From Gudongella sp049310905 (lineage in GTDB: Bacteria; Bacillota; Clostridia; Tissierellales; Tissierellaceae), in assembly GCF_049310905.1 (NCBI RefSeq), contig NZ_JBMEMN010000023.1, positions 1-50,631 on the forward strand: DNA of 50,631 nucleotides. The letters are read 5' to 3'. Below the pieces are notes generated by a model that was not told where the DNA came from, searched no databases, and was given only the letters and a program-made list of their open reading frames with translations. Below, piece by piece: positions 17,301-23,986 of this stretch. The translations under genes were made by a program, and so were the position numbers. Position 1 is the first letter of the stretch. The number at the start of each line of letters is the position of its first letter.

Positions 17301-17475
17301 GGGGTCTGAGAGATTCTCGCCACTGGCAATAACTGTAATCGGAGGTATGCTTGCAGCAACGCTTCTTACTATTATCATTATACCGTTGATTTACATGACC
17401 CTTGAGGGAGCAGGAGTGCGAGTAAAAAGACTTTTTAGAAAAGAAGCTTCAACCCCTGAATCAGCTGCAAGTTAA
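14344..17475 (+). CDS. RND family efflux transporter (AcrB/SwrC-like)
   Basis: A 1043-residue RND pump of usual length with 12 membrane helices in the 1+5+1+5 order and two large outer loops. It exports hydrophobic or amphipathic compounds using the proton gradient; the substrate is unknown. The TM4 region reads GFVVDTAIVVVENI: Asp399 matches the first of the two proton-relay aspartates of AcrB, while the second position is Thr. The TM10 position of the AcrB Lys is Asn (VVNNSILLV), as in many Gram-positive members such as SwrC. It is translationally coupled to the adaptor. No outer-membrane partner is present, as expected for a monoderm. Confidence 0.95.
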   Translation: MSFGSFSTGKKYVVLSLIIGILIFGIYSMFTLNTQLSPDTSPPTATVMSVYPGAMALDVSTDVSKPMEEAFAKLDGIEDISSSSQDNLSIIRLTFDYSTDVDQSSIDIQNTINTIKNSLPDSLQDPQVLKFSVSDQPVMTIGLKSESLSMKDLRSLTEDKLAYELQLVEGVAAVNIFGGYSEEIRVSLDEATVRAYGLSMDQIVGALKTSNIKAPGGSILYEGRDLLLRVEESLISMEELRNIDVPLGGGNTVPLSALGTVESATIDRQGSYRLNGEEALALLITKKADYNTVGVIEVVNEKMAEIQESYPYVEMTVASDDSAFTNQMVSNMATSVMLAIGFTMMVILLFINNVSRSLVISISMPLVFLSTMGLMKIFDMDLDLVTLSALILSIGFVVDTAIVVVENISSHIGQGKEITRAAIEGTDEIALPSIAGATTTLIVLIPLLFISGFVGEMFRPLSMTLIFAISSSLLVALLIIPLLTVMFQPLQFKRTEMLVSAFSKPFNKFMDFVMEKYVSLFHKTSKKKKRALVVMVVLMVMSALFIVSNGMEMLPKFDSGVSYVTIEMVPGTPLAKTEEAVGALEDYLLEVNEVVSFDSRIGYEEGNMQQGDFGIMGSDQAMITVNLTSRKERSLSIWEFQVALRERIEEIPDINRYVVKEKGGTAVTGASAPIAIKVTGEDLDVLYHIAEEAVDSIREVPGTTNIFTSFNNDYRQMSLKLDSERLSELGLTSASVSTQIYGRMEGIDATSMTIGTNDSIDVRVGYDGDSTSNLEYLMDTYLTTPLGIRIPLNEVARIEVENRSNIVERENMSYTVHINGFTEDRAFSHVVADIQAEIDAMDLPKGYGIEFGGEQKTLTDSVGDMAFLIALAIVFVYLILVPQFKSFLHPVTIMAAIPMVVIGIAPALALTGKYMSMPVLLGFILLAGTVVNNSILLVAAINDSREEGAEMTEAIEVAIRSRFRPIMMTAFSDIIGMMPLALQLALGSERFSPLAITVIGGMLAATLLTIIIIPLIYMTLEGAGVRVKRLFRKEASTPESAAS

Positions 17476-17565
17476 CAGTCTGTTATGAAAAACGATGGGT
17501 ATATACAATAATACAGGGTATAAATTAAAAGGATATGTAAAGATATTACCAATGGGGGGATGAAG

Positions 17566-19254
17566 ATGAATTATAGAGAGAAATATCAATCATGGATCGA
17601 TGATCCATTTTTTGATGAAGAAACAACAGCGGAACTGAAGGCACTTACTGATGAGGATGAGATAGAAGATAGGTTCTACCAAGACCTTGAGTTCGGTACG
17701 GCTGGGTTGAGAGGTAAGCTTGGTGCAGGAACAAATAGAATGAACATATACACTGTAAGCCTTGCAACGGAAGGTCTTGCACGTACTATTGAGAACTATG
17801 GTAAAGAAGCCATGAAAAAAGGAGTAGCTATTGCATATGATGTAAGGTTATGTTCAGATAAGTTTGCAGAAATTGCAGCAAGGGTACTGGCAGCGAAGGG
17901 TATTAAAGTATACTTATTTGATGATATCAGACCTACACCCATGCTGTCATATGCAGTTAGAAAGCTAGGCACTCAATCTGGAATAGTTGTAACAGCCAGC
18001 CACAACCCACAGGAGTACAATGGCTACAAGGCTTATTGGGAGGAAGGATCACAGATTCTAGATGATGTAGCAGATGAGATACTCGAGGAGATTGATGGAA
18101 TAGGCCATTACAAAGAAATAGAGATGATGGATTTTGAAGAAGCAAAGGATAAGGGATTAATCCAAATTATTGGTAAAGAAATTGATGAAGAGTATTATTC
18201 AGAGCTATTAAAAATGAAAATAAATGATGATATTGACAAGGATGTCAAAATTGTTTTCACACCATTAAATGGTACAGGAAACATTCCTGTAAGAAGGGTT
18301 TTAAGTGATAGAGGTTTCAATAATATTTTTGTAGTACCTGAGCAGGCAGAGCCTGATTATGCATTTGCAACAGTAGGCTATCCTAATCCAGAGGATAGCA
18401 AGGCATTTAAATATGCGAGAGAGTTGGGACTGAAGAAAGATGCAGATTTATTATTGGCTACAGACCCGGACTGTGACAGAGTTGCAATAGCTGTTAGAAA
18501 TGAGAAGAAGGATTATACCTATTTGAATGGCAACCAGACAGGAGCATTGTTGATCTACTATATACTTTCTGAAAGAAGCAAGAAAGGCAATCTACCTGAA
18601 GATCCTGCAATAGTCAAGAGTATTGTAACTGGTGATCTGGGAAAAGCCATTGCAAAGAAGTATGATGTAACAACATTTGAAACTCTGACAGGTTTTAAGA
18701 ATATTTGTGCACTAGCCAATGAATGGGAGGAAACTGGAGCATTCAATTTCGTGTTCGGTTACGAGGAAAGTATCGGCTATGTTTACAAGGATCTGGTAAG
18801 GGATAAGGATGCAGTTGTTTCTTCAATGATGATTGCAGAAATGGCAGGATACTATAAAAAAGAGGGAAGAAACCTACTAGAAGTACTAGAGGATATCTAC
18901 GAGGAATTCGGATATTATTACGAAAAGCTAATTTCGATTGTTCTTGAGGGAGTGGAAGGACAGGAAAGAATCAAAAGGATGATGGATGATATCAGACACC
19001 ATTCCATAGATTCAATCGGTGAAATGATGCTTCAAAAAACGGTAGATTATCTTAGAGATGAAACCGATGCAGGAAAATCAAATGTTCTTAAGTATTATAT
19101 GGATGAAGGTTCATGGTATGCTGTAAGGCCTTCTGGGACTGAACCAAAAATAAAACTCTACATTTACTCAAAAGGTAAATCAAGAGAAGACGCTCAGGAT
19201 AAGGTTGAGTTGATTGAAAAGGTTGTAAGACACAGACTGGAGTCAGTTGAATAG
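17566..19254 (+). CDS. Phosphoglucomutase/phosphomannomutase (alpha-D-phosphohexomutase)
   Basis: A 562-residue cytoplasmic phosphohexomutase interconverting sugar 1- and 6-phosphates, most like the Firmicute PgcA-type phosphoglucomutase. All four active-site loops are visible: phosphoserine loop TASHNPQEYNGYK (Ser145), metal loop DPDCDRVAI (Asp300, 302, 304), sugar loop GYEESIGY and phosphate loop RPSGTEPKIK. ATG 17566 is preferred to ATG 17560 because the G-run ribosome-binding site lies 6 nt upstream of it and directly touches the other. It is a single gene followed by a terminator. Glucose or mannose specificity cannot be decided from sequence alone. Confidence 0.93.
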   Translation: MNYREKYQSWIDDPFFDEETTAELKALTDEDEIEDRFYQDLEFGTAGLRGKLGAGTNRMNIYTVSLATEGLARTIENYGKEAMKKGVAIAYDVRLCSDKFAEIAARVLAAKGIKVYLFDDIRPTPMLSYAVRKLGTQSGIVVTASHNPQEYNGYKAYWEEGSQILDDVADEILEEIDGIGHYKEIEMMDFEEAKDKGLIQIIGKEIDEEYYSELLKMKINDDIDKDVKIVFTPLNGTGNIPVRRVLSDRGFNNIFVVPEQAEPDYAFATVGYPNPEDSKAFKYARELGLKKDADLLLATDPDCDRVAIAVRNEKKDYTYLNGNQTGALLIYYILSERSKKGNLPEDPAIVKSIVTGDLGKAIAKKYDVTTFETLTGFKNICALANEWEETGAFNFVFGYEESIGYVYKDLVRDKDAVVSSMMIAEMAGYYKKEGRNLLEVLEDIYEEFGYYYEKLISIVLEGVEGQERIKRMMDDIRHHSIDSIGEMMLQKTVDYLRDETDAGKSNVLKYYMDEGSWYAVRPSGTEPKIKLYIYSKGKSREDAQDKVELIEKVVRHRLESVE

Positions 19255-19268
19255 AAATGCAAGCTAAG

Positions 19269-19293
19269 CGGGGAAGAAATTCCCCGTTATTTT
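19269..19293 (+). terminator. Intrinsic terminator after the phosphohexomutase gene
   Basis: CGGGGAA (19269-19275) and TTCCCCG (19280-19286) around a GAAA loop, then TTATTTT. Confidence 0.85.
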
Positions 19294-19360
19294 AATGTAG
19301 AAGAATTCGAACAAATAATAAGGCATATGTTTTATATTGAAAAACAAAAAAAATAATGAA

Positions 19361-19406
19361 ACATAGCGCTACTTATGTTAATATATTAACATAAGTAGCG
19401 CTATGT
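19361..19406. repeat. 46-bp perfect palindrome upstream of the AOR operon
   Basis: Positions 19361-19383 are the exact reverse complement of 19384-19406, with no loop and no mismatch. Each arm contains AGCGCT, itself palindromic. It lies between the phosphohexomutase terminator and the ydhY-like gene, about 95 nt before that start codon. An A-rich tract precedes it on the plus strand (T-rich on the minus strand); no T run follows it on the plus strand. It could be an operator pair, a cruciform, a minus-strand terminator or a mobile remnant. Confidence 0.85.
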
Positions 19407-19470
19407 AAATGTTGTGAATTAGGGTCATATATTCATTACTTAGCAGAAAGTGCTATTTAAATAAATCTAG

Positions 19471-19486
19471 TTTGATATATAACAAA
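19471..19486 (+). promoter_or_regulatory. FNR/CRP-like near-palindrome in the ydhY leader
   Basis: TTTGATATATAACAAA pairs at 7 of 8 positions and contains TTGAT-N4-AACAA, one base from the FNR consensus TTGAT-N4-ATCAA. It lies only a few bases before the ribosome-binding site, so it would suit a repressor better than an activator. Tentative. Confidence 0.3.
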
Positions 19487-19501
19487 CGAAGGAGGGTAAA
19501 T

Positions 19502-20161
19502 ATGGAAGAAAACTCAAAAAAGAAGTTTTTGGAACGTGAGACCACAAGAAGAGAATTTCTAAAGCTTACAGGAAAAAGTTTTGGAGGAGCTGTAATCTCA
19601 ATGTCCATACTAAGTATGCTTGGCTGTGAAAGCGAACAAACGGTAGCTTATGCTTTGCCAAGTGGACTACTAGTTGCTGATGCATCAAGGTGTACAGGGT
19701 GCCAGAGATGTGAGATTTCATGCACGTCAATCCATGATGAAAAGATTCAACCTTATATTTCCCGAGTCAAAGTTTCAGAGAACTACAATTTTGGTAGTGA
19801 GGGCCCAAGAATTGATTATTACAGACAAGATGGGCAATTTGGTAATCTTTCAATGAGTCCTGAGACTTGTAAACAGTGTAGGGAACCTTACTGCGGAAGA
19901 GCTTGTCCTACAGGAGCAATCTATTCAGATTCAAAACAAGGAAATGCACGTGTAATAGACGCTTCAAAATGTATGGGGTGCGGAGCGTGTAGAGATGCTT
20001 GCCCTTGGAACATGCCAACAGTGGATCCAGAGACTAAGAAATCCACTAAATGTGTTGCTTGTGGATACTGTGCTGAAAACTGTCCGACTGGAGCACTAAG
20101 GATGATACCATGGGAAGATGTAAAAAAAGCAATGAGAAAAAATGGATATAGATTTTCATAA
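19502..20161 (+). CDS. ydhY: YdhY-like Tat-signal four-cluster ferredoxin
   Basis: A 219-residue iron-sulfur electron-transfer subunit. The N-terminus has a twin-arginine signal (TTRREFLKLTGKS, Arg16/Arg17), a hydrophobic stretch and a lipobox-like SMLGC (Cys42), so the protein may be Tat-exported and even lipidated. Sixteen cysteines in four groups can hold four 4Fe-4S clusters: 64-74 (CTGCQRCEISC), 123-135, 157-167 and 184-194. Sequence and gene order match E. coli YdhY, which sits next to the AOR-family YdhV. ATG 19502 follows GGAGGG. It probably carries electrons to or from the AOR subunit encoded 22 nt downstream. Confidence 0.9.
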   Translation: MEENSKKKFLERETTRREFLKLTGKSFGGAVISMSILSMLGCESEQTVAYALPSGLLVADASRCTGCQRCEISCTSIHDEKIQPYISRVKVSENYNFGSEGPRIDYYRQDGQFGNLSMSPETCKQCREPYCGRACPTGAIYSDSKQGNARVIDASKCMGCGACRDACPWNMPTVDPETKKSTKCVACGYCAENCPTGALRMIPWEDVKKAMRKNGYRFS

Positions 20162-20183
20162 TGGATTATAAGGAGGGAAGAAT

Positions 20184-22286
20184 ATGACAGTTTCATACGG
20201 ATGGGCAGGAAAGATTCTAAGAGTCAACCTGTCAAACGGAAAAATTACGACGGAAGATACTAGTAAGTATAAGGAATACATAGGTGGTATGGGAATAGGA
20301 TACAAAGTACTTTTTGATGAGGTGCCAGTTGGTACACACCCTCACGATTCAACAAATAAGATCGTATTTGGAACTGGTCCACTGACCGGTTCAGGAGCGC
20401 CATGTAGTTCAAGGACTAATATTACATCTCTTTTTTTAACTACTCCCAAGCCAATGGTTGCAGACTCTCATATGGGAGGAAATTTTGCTGCTTCAATGAA
20501 ATATGCAGGGTATGATGCGATAATTGTTGAAGGTAAGTCAGGAAGACCTGTTTGGTTAAGGATCGAGGATGATGTTGTGTCAATTGAAGATGCATCTAAG
20601 ATGTGGGGTCAAGGTATCAATAATACAACAGCACTTGTATCATCTGAGATGGGCAAAGAAGCCAGTATTGCTGCAATTGGTCAAGCTGGAGAAAATTTGG
20701 TAAATCTTTCTGTAATTATGAATGGTTATTCACATTCAGCAGGTGGACATGGTAGTATATTGGGAGCAAAGAAGCTTAAGGCAATTGGAATAATAGGCAC
20801 AGGTTCATTGAAAATAGCAAGAAGTGGAAAAGACTTATTGGATACAAATAGATATATGCTAAAGGAGCTGATAGGCGCAAATAACAATCATGTTGTTCCT
20901 AGTACACCTCAACCATGGGCTGAGTTCGATGCAAAAGGTAGTAGATGGACAGCACAAAAAGGCTTGTATTGGGGTGCAGCAGAGCCGCCAGTTGAAACAG
21001 GAGAAATCCCTCCTGGTGATATTAAGACTGTAGGGCTTAGAACACAAAAAGGAGTCAAGGATCTTGGTCCACTCGCTGAAAAGTATACTAAGAGAATGGG
21101 TGGATGCCAGTCATGTCCTATAAGATGCTTCTCACAGTTGGAAGTACCACAACTTGAAAAATTCGGGGTGTCAAGATACGTTTCAAATACTTGTATGGGA
21201 TATCATTCTCCTGGCGGTGTAATGTTTAAAGGTGTTTCTGATCAGTTTGAAGAAGGTGACGCTGGATTGATATCTAAGAGTCTTGGTTCACAATTGGCAA
21301 ATGATTACGGAGTTTGGTGCAATTATGGAATGATAGGTAGAGATTTTAAATATGCATATGAATCAGGTAAGTTGAAGGAAGTATTATCAGAGGAAGAGTA
21401 CAATTCAATACCGTTTGATTTACTTGAAGCAGGAGATCCAGCATTTTTAAAGGATTTCTATAGAAGGATAACTTTTAAAGAAGGTGAATTCAGTCATCTT
21501 GGCGATGGTACATACTGGATTGCAAAAAGATGGAATTTTGGTGATGATTTCTGGCATGGTAAGGATTACAAGATATGGTCACCTCTAGGATTCCCGGTGC
21601 ATCATAGTAATGAAGCAGGTGCACAAGTAGGAGCATTAATTTCATGTATGTTTAATAGGGATTCTCAATCACATACACATATGAATTTAATAGGATCAGG
21701 GTTGCCTACTGATATTTTGAAAGAAGTGTCAGCTGAGATATGGGGATCTGAAGAAGCACTAGATTTTCCTGCGAAATATACTCCTATGAATAAATATAAG
21801 GCTAAGTTTGCTAAATGGTCAATTCTTAGAAATGTACTTCATGACTCATTGACTGTATGTAACTGGATGTGGCCTATGATGGTTTCACCTTTAAAGGAAA
21901 GAAACTATAGAGGAGATACTGCACTTGAATCAAAATACATGTCCATAGTCACTGGTGATGATTATACGGAAGAGTCACTTGACTTAGCGGCAGAAAGAGT
22001 ATTCACTCTTCACAGAGCATTAACCGTGAAACAAATGGGTACAGTGGATATGAGAAGTGAGCATGACGTTATAATGGATTGGGTTTATGATATGGATCCA
22101 GAAATGGAACCTTTTACTGAAGGAACAATAAAAATGGAAAGAAATGATATGCAGACAGCGTTGACAATGTTCTATGAAGAAATGGGATGGGACATTAAAA
22201 CTGGTGCGCCAACCAAAGAAACTCTTGAAAGACTTGGATTAGATTTTGCAGCAAGAGAGCTTGAAGCAATGAATCTTATACCTTAG
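20184..22286 (+). CDS. ydhV: YdhV-like aldehyde ferredoxin oxidoreductase family protein
   Basis: A 700-residue tungsten or molybdenum bis-pterin oxidoreductase, the same length as E. coli YdhV and sharing long blocks with it as I recall that sequence (LIGANNNHVVPSTPQPWAEF, YWGAAE, PVHHSNEAGAQVG). Cluster ligands fit the AOR pattern: Cys308, 311 and 315 (CQSCPIRC) and Cys559 (TVCNWMW). N-terminal GWAGKILRVNLSNGK is the family start. It has no signal peptide, so if it is exported it must travel with the Tat-tagged YdhY-like subunit. AOR enzymes oxidise aldehydes or reduce acids, but the YdhV substrate is unknown. ATG with AAGGAGGG upstream. Confidence 0.93.
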   Translation: MTVSYGWAGKILRVNLSNGKITTEDTSKYKEYIGGMGIGYKVLFDEVPVGTHPHDSTNKIVFGTGPLTGSGAPCSSRTNITSLFLTTPKPMVADSHMGGNFAASMKYAGYDAIIVEGKSGRPVWLRIEDDVVSIEDASKMWGQGINNTTALVSSEMGKEASIAAIGQAGENLVNLSVIMNGYSHSAGGHGSILGAKKLKAIGIIGTGSLKIARSGKDLLDTNRYMLKELIGANNNHVVPSTPQPWAEFDAKGSRWTAQKGLYWGAAEPPVETGEIPPGDIKTVGLRTQKGVKDLGPLAEKYTKRMGGCQSCPIRCFSQLEVPQLEKFGVSRYVSNTCMGYHSPGGVMFKGVSDQFEEGDAGLISKSLGSQLANDYGVWCNYGMIGRDFKYAYESGKLKEVLSEEEYNSIPFDLLEAGDPAFLKDFYRRITFKEGEFSHLGDGTYWIAKRWNFGDDFWHGKDYKIWSPLGFPVHHSNEAGAQVGALISCMFNRDSQSHTHMNLIGSGLPTDILKEVSAEIWGSEEALDFPAKYTPMNKYKAKFAKWSILRNVLHDSLTVCNWMWPMMVSPLKERNYRGDTALESKYMSIVTGDDYTEESLDLAAERVFTLHRALTVKQMGTVDMRSEHDVIMDWVYDMDPEMEPFTEGTIKMERNDMQTALTMFYEEMGWDIKTGAPTKETLERLGLDFAARELEAMNLIP

Positions 22287-22297
22287 AAGGGGATGAA

Positions 22298-22849
22298 GTG
22301 GTAGTGAATAAGAAAAATATTGAAGAAGATTTGTCTGAAATTCTAATTAGAAATTCTAGGGATGGAAAGATACTTACCGTCCTTGAGATTGAACATTTAC
22401 TTAATCTGGATAAGGTTGATGAGACTCTTGATGTTCCTGAGATGCTGTTGAATTTAAAGGATGAACTGGAGTTGAAAACCATCGAGGATGCTGAGGCTCA
22501 GACATTCTATTATTCAGGCAAGGAGATGACAGATAAGTATGCAGGAATAATAATCAGAGTCAAGAATAAGGACATCATTAGACTAGTTGCTGATACAGTA
22601 AGGGAGGAATCAAGGAGATATCCAAGACCCACCTATGTAACAATGTTTAATCTCCCACCATACGATTTATCCTCGGGTGAGTTGGAGGAGATGCTATCGG
22701 AAATATCCTTTGATAGTGAATACAATGATCTTAAATTTACAAGTGCCAGCAACGGGGCATTGTTTATATATTCTGGAAAATACATGTCCAAGGGATATGC
22801 TGATTATCTAGCAGAATGGATAGAAGTAGGTCAGGATGAAAATCCTTAA
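22298..22849 (+). CDS. Unknown protein with internal duplication, AOR operon
   Basis: A 183-residue soluble acidic protein of no recognised family. Two similar halves are visible: FYYSGKEMTDKYAGIIIRV (about 70-88) and FIYSGKYMSKGYADYLAEWI (about 151-170), each preceded by a Leu/Glu-rich helix. It occupies the place of ydhW in the E. coli ydhYVW order, but I could not confirm homology by eye. A chaperone or cofactor-loading role for the AOR subunit is one possibility. It starts at GTG 22298 (GTG 22304 also possible) after AGGGG, 11 nt past the ydhV stop, so it is clearly in the same operon. Confidence 0.7.
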   Translation: MVVNKKNIEEDLSEILIRNSRDGKILTVLEIEHLLNLDKVDETLDVPEMLLNLKDELELKTIEDAEAQTFYYSGKEMTDKYAGIIIRVKNKDIIRLVADTVREESRRYPRPTYVTMFNLPPYDLSSGELEEMLSEISFDSEYNDLKFTSASNGALFIYSGKYMSKGYADYLAEWIEVGQDENP

Positions 22850-22864
22850 TTAGGAGGTAGGAAA

Positions 22865-23590
22865 ATGCTGGATATGATAAATTCAATTGAGCTGTCAGAA
22901 GAATTTCCAGTTACTATAAACCTTAATGGTTCAAAGCTTATAACTCTAATGTGTACTCCATCAGATTTAAGGGAGCTTGCAATTGGACACTTAATCAATA
23001 CTGGAGTTGTAAAATCGTTCTCGGATATAATGACTGTAGCAGCATGCGAAGATCTTCGACAAATTTATGTTATAGCAGAAAATGTTTCGGATAAGAGGTT
23101 TAGCCTGAAAGATGTTTTTGGAACTGGATGCGGATCTATATGTGATATTCCTGAAGAATTTTCAGAGCTTGCTGTAAATATTTCAGATGTTTTGGTTAGC
23201 TTCAAGAGGATAAGAGATGCATTTAGCATTATGTATCAAGATTCCGAAAGATATAGAAGGCATGGGGGAATTCATGCAAGTGCTATTATCTACGACAAGC
23301 AAGTTGTTACAATGGAAGATGTAGCTAGACATAACACTCATGACAAGGTTATTGGATTTGCAACTTATAAAGGGTGGGATATTGGTAAAACAACAATAAT
23401 TACCACTGGCAGAATATCAGCTGATATGGTATTTAAATCAGCACGTGCAGGTGTTCCTGTGATATGTTCAAGAAGCAATCCAACTTCACTGGCAGTAGAA
23501 CTTGCATTGAAACTTGGAATCACATTAGTAGGAAGAGCTGTATCAAGAAATGCTACAGTATACACACACAAAGAAAGAGTATTGATGTAG
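22865..23590 (+). CDS. fdhD: FdhD-like sulfurtransferase for pterin cofactor
   Basis: A 241-residue FdhD family protein. In formate dehydrogenase maturation FdhD passes sulfur from a cysteine desulfurase to the bis-pterin metal cofactor. Family blocks are clear: RHGGIHASAI, EDVARHNTHDKVIG, TTGRISADMVFKSA and GVPVICSRSNPTSLAVELA. The catalytic loop usually reads CxxC but here is GTGCGSICD, a CxxxC (Cys89, Cys93). No formate dehydrogenase catalytic gene with an obvious Cys/Sec ligand is in the window, so its client is probably the AOR-family enzyme of the same operon. ATG with AGGAGGT upstream. Confidence 0.9.
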   Translation: MLDMINSIELSEEFPVTINLNGSKLITLMCTPSDLRELAIGHLINTGVVKSFSDIMTVAACEDLRQIYVIAENVSDKRFSLKDVFGTGCGSICDIPEEFSELAVNISDVLVSFKRIRDAFSIMYQDSERYRRHGGIHASAIIYDKQVVTMEDVARHNTHDKVIGFATYKGWDIGKTTIITTGRISADMVFKSARAGVPVICSRSNPTSLAVELALKLGITLVGRAVSRNATVYTHKERVLM

Positions 23591-23647
23591 CTATAGTAGC
23601 AAGTTATATAAATATAAGTGTTAGCAGCTTTTAAAGGAGGGATTAAT

Positions 23648-23839
23648 ATGGGATTTGGTAGACTAGGAGCTCCGGAATTAATACTGATACTTGCAATCGC
23701 ACTTGTCATATTCGGACCATCAAAACTTCCTGAAATAGGAAAATCACTAGGGAAAGCAATTGGCGAGTTTAAAGGGCATGCCAGTAAGGTCACAGAGGAT
23801 TTGAACGTAGATTTAAAAGAAGACAAGAGTAAATCCTAA
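23648..23839 (+). CDS. tatA: TatA/E-type twin-arginine translocase subunit
   Basis: A 63-residue Tat pore subunit: short N-terminus, one membrane helix (APELILILAIALVIFGPSKLP) with the conserved FGPSKLPEIG hinge, an amphipathic helix (KSLGKAIGEFKGHAS) and a charged tail. ATG 23648 is used because AAAGGAGGG precedes it. Being the last gene of an operon whose first gene has a twin-arginine signal, it is probably a dedicated or co-expressed translocase part. TatC is not in the window. Confidence 0.92.
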   Translation: MGFGRLGAPELILILAIALVIFGPSKLPEIGKSLGKAIGEFKGHASKVTEDLNVDLKEDKSKS

Positions 23840-23846
23840 GTTTTAT

Positions 23847-23949
23847 TAAAGGTTTCCGAGCTGTAGTTTCTAAGGACTAATGTCTAAGAATACCAGCCTG
23901 GGCCTGACTGGAAACGGTCAGACCTCCCATGTTTGGAAAGGAAGCTTTA
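23847..23949 (+). ncRNA. Moco/Tuco-riboswitch-like structured RNA, no downstream gene
   Basis: A compact multi-helix element. TAAAG (23847-23851) and TTTCC (23853-23857) pair with CTTTA (23945-23949) and GGAAA (23935-23939). CTGACTG/CGGTCAG (23904-23921) makes a 7-bp hairpin capped by a GAAA tetraloop. GCTG (23860-23863) pairs with CAGC (23894-23897) and encloses TAAG-GAC-TAAT-GTC-TAAG. Segments such as CCGAG, GGGCCTG, GACCTCCC and GGAAAGG resemble my memory of the Moco RNA motif. It starts 8 nt after tatA and ends in TTTTT; no plus-strand gene follows for 7 kb. The family assignment is from memory and unverified. Confidence 0.5.
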
Positions 23950-23958
23950 TTTTTATGC

Positions 23959-23986
23959 AAAAAAATAGCCTGAATATATCAGGCTA
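23959..23986 (-). terminator. Intrinsic terminator of the minus-strand operon
   Basis: TAGCCTGA (23966-23973) and TCAGGCTA (23979-23986) form an 8-bp stem; on the minus strand it is followed by seven T. It overlaps the stop codon of the flavoprotein-like gene. On the plus strand the T run is weaker (GATGTTTTT) but could still stop transcripts from tatA. Confidence 0.85.

Noticed and set aside
16827..17378. Long minus-strand open frame opposite the RND pump gene
   Set aside because: It is an antisense shadow of a clear family protein with no ribosome-binding site or family pattern.
19361..19406. ModE or tungsten-regulator operator
   Set aside because: The palindrome is longer than and does not clearly match any consensus I can recall, so the assignment would be a guess.
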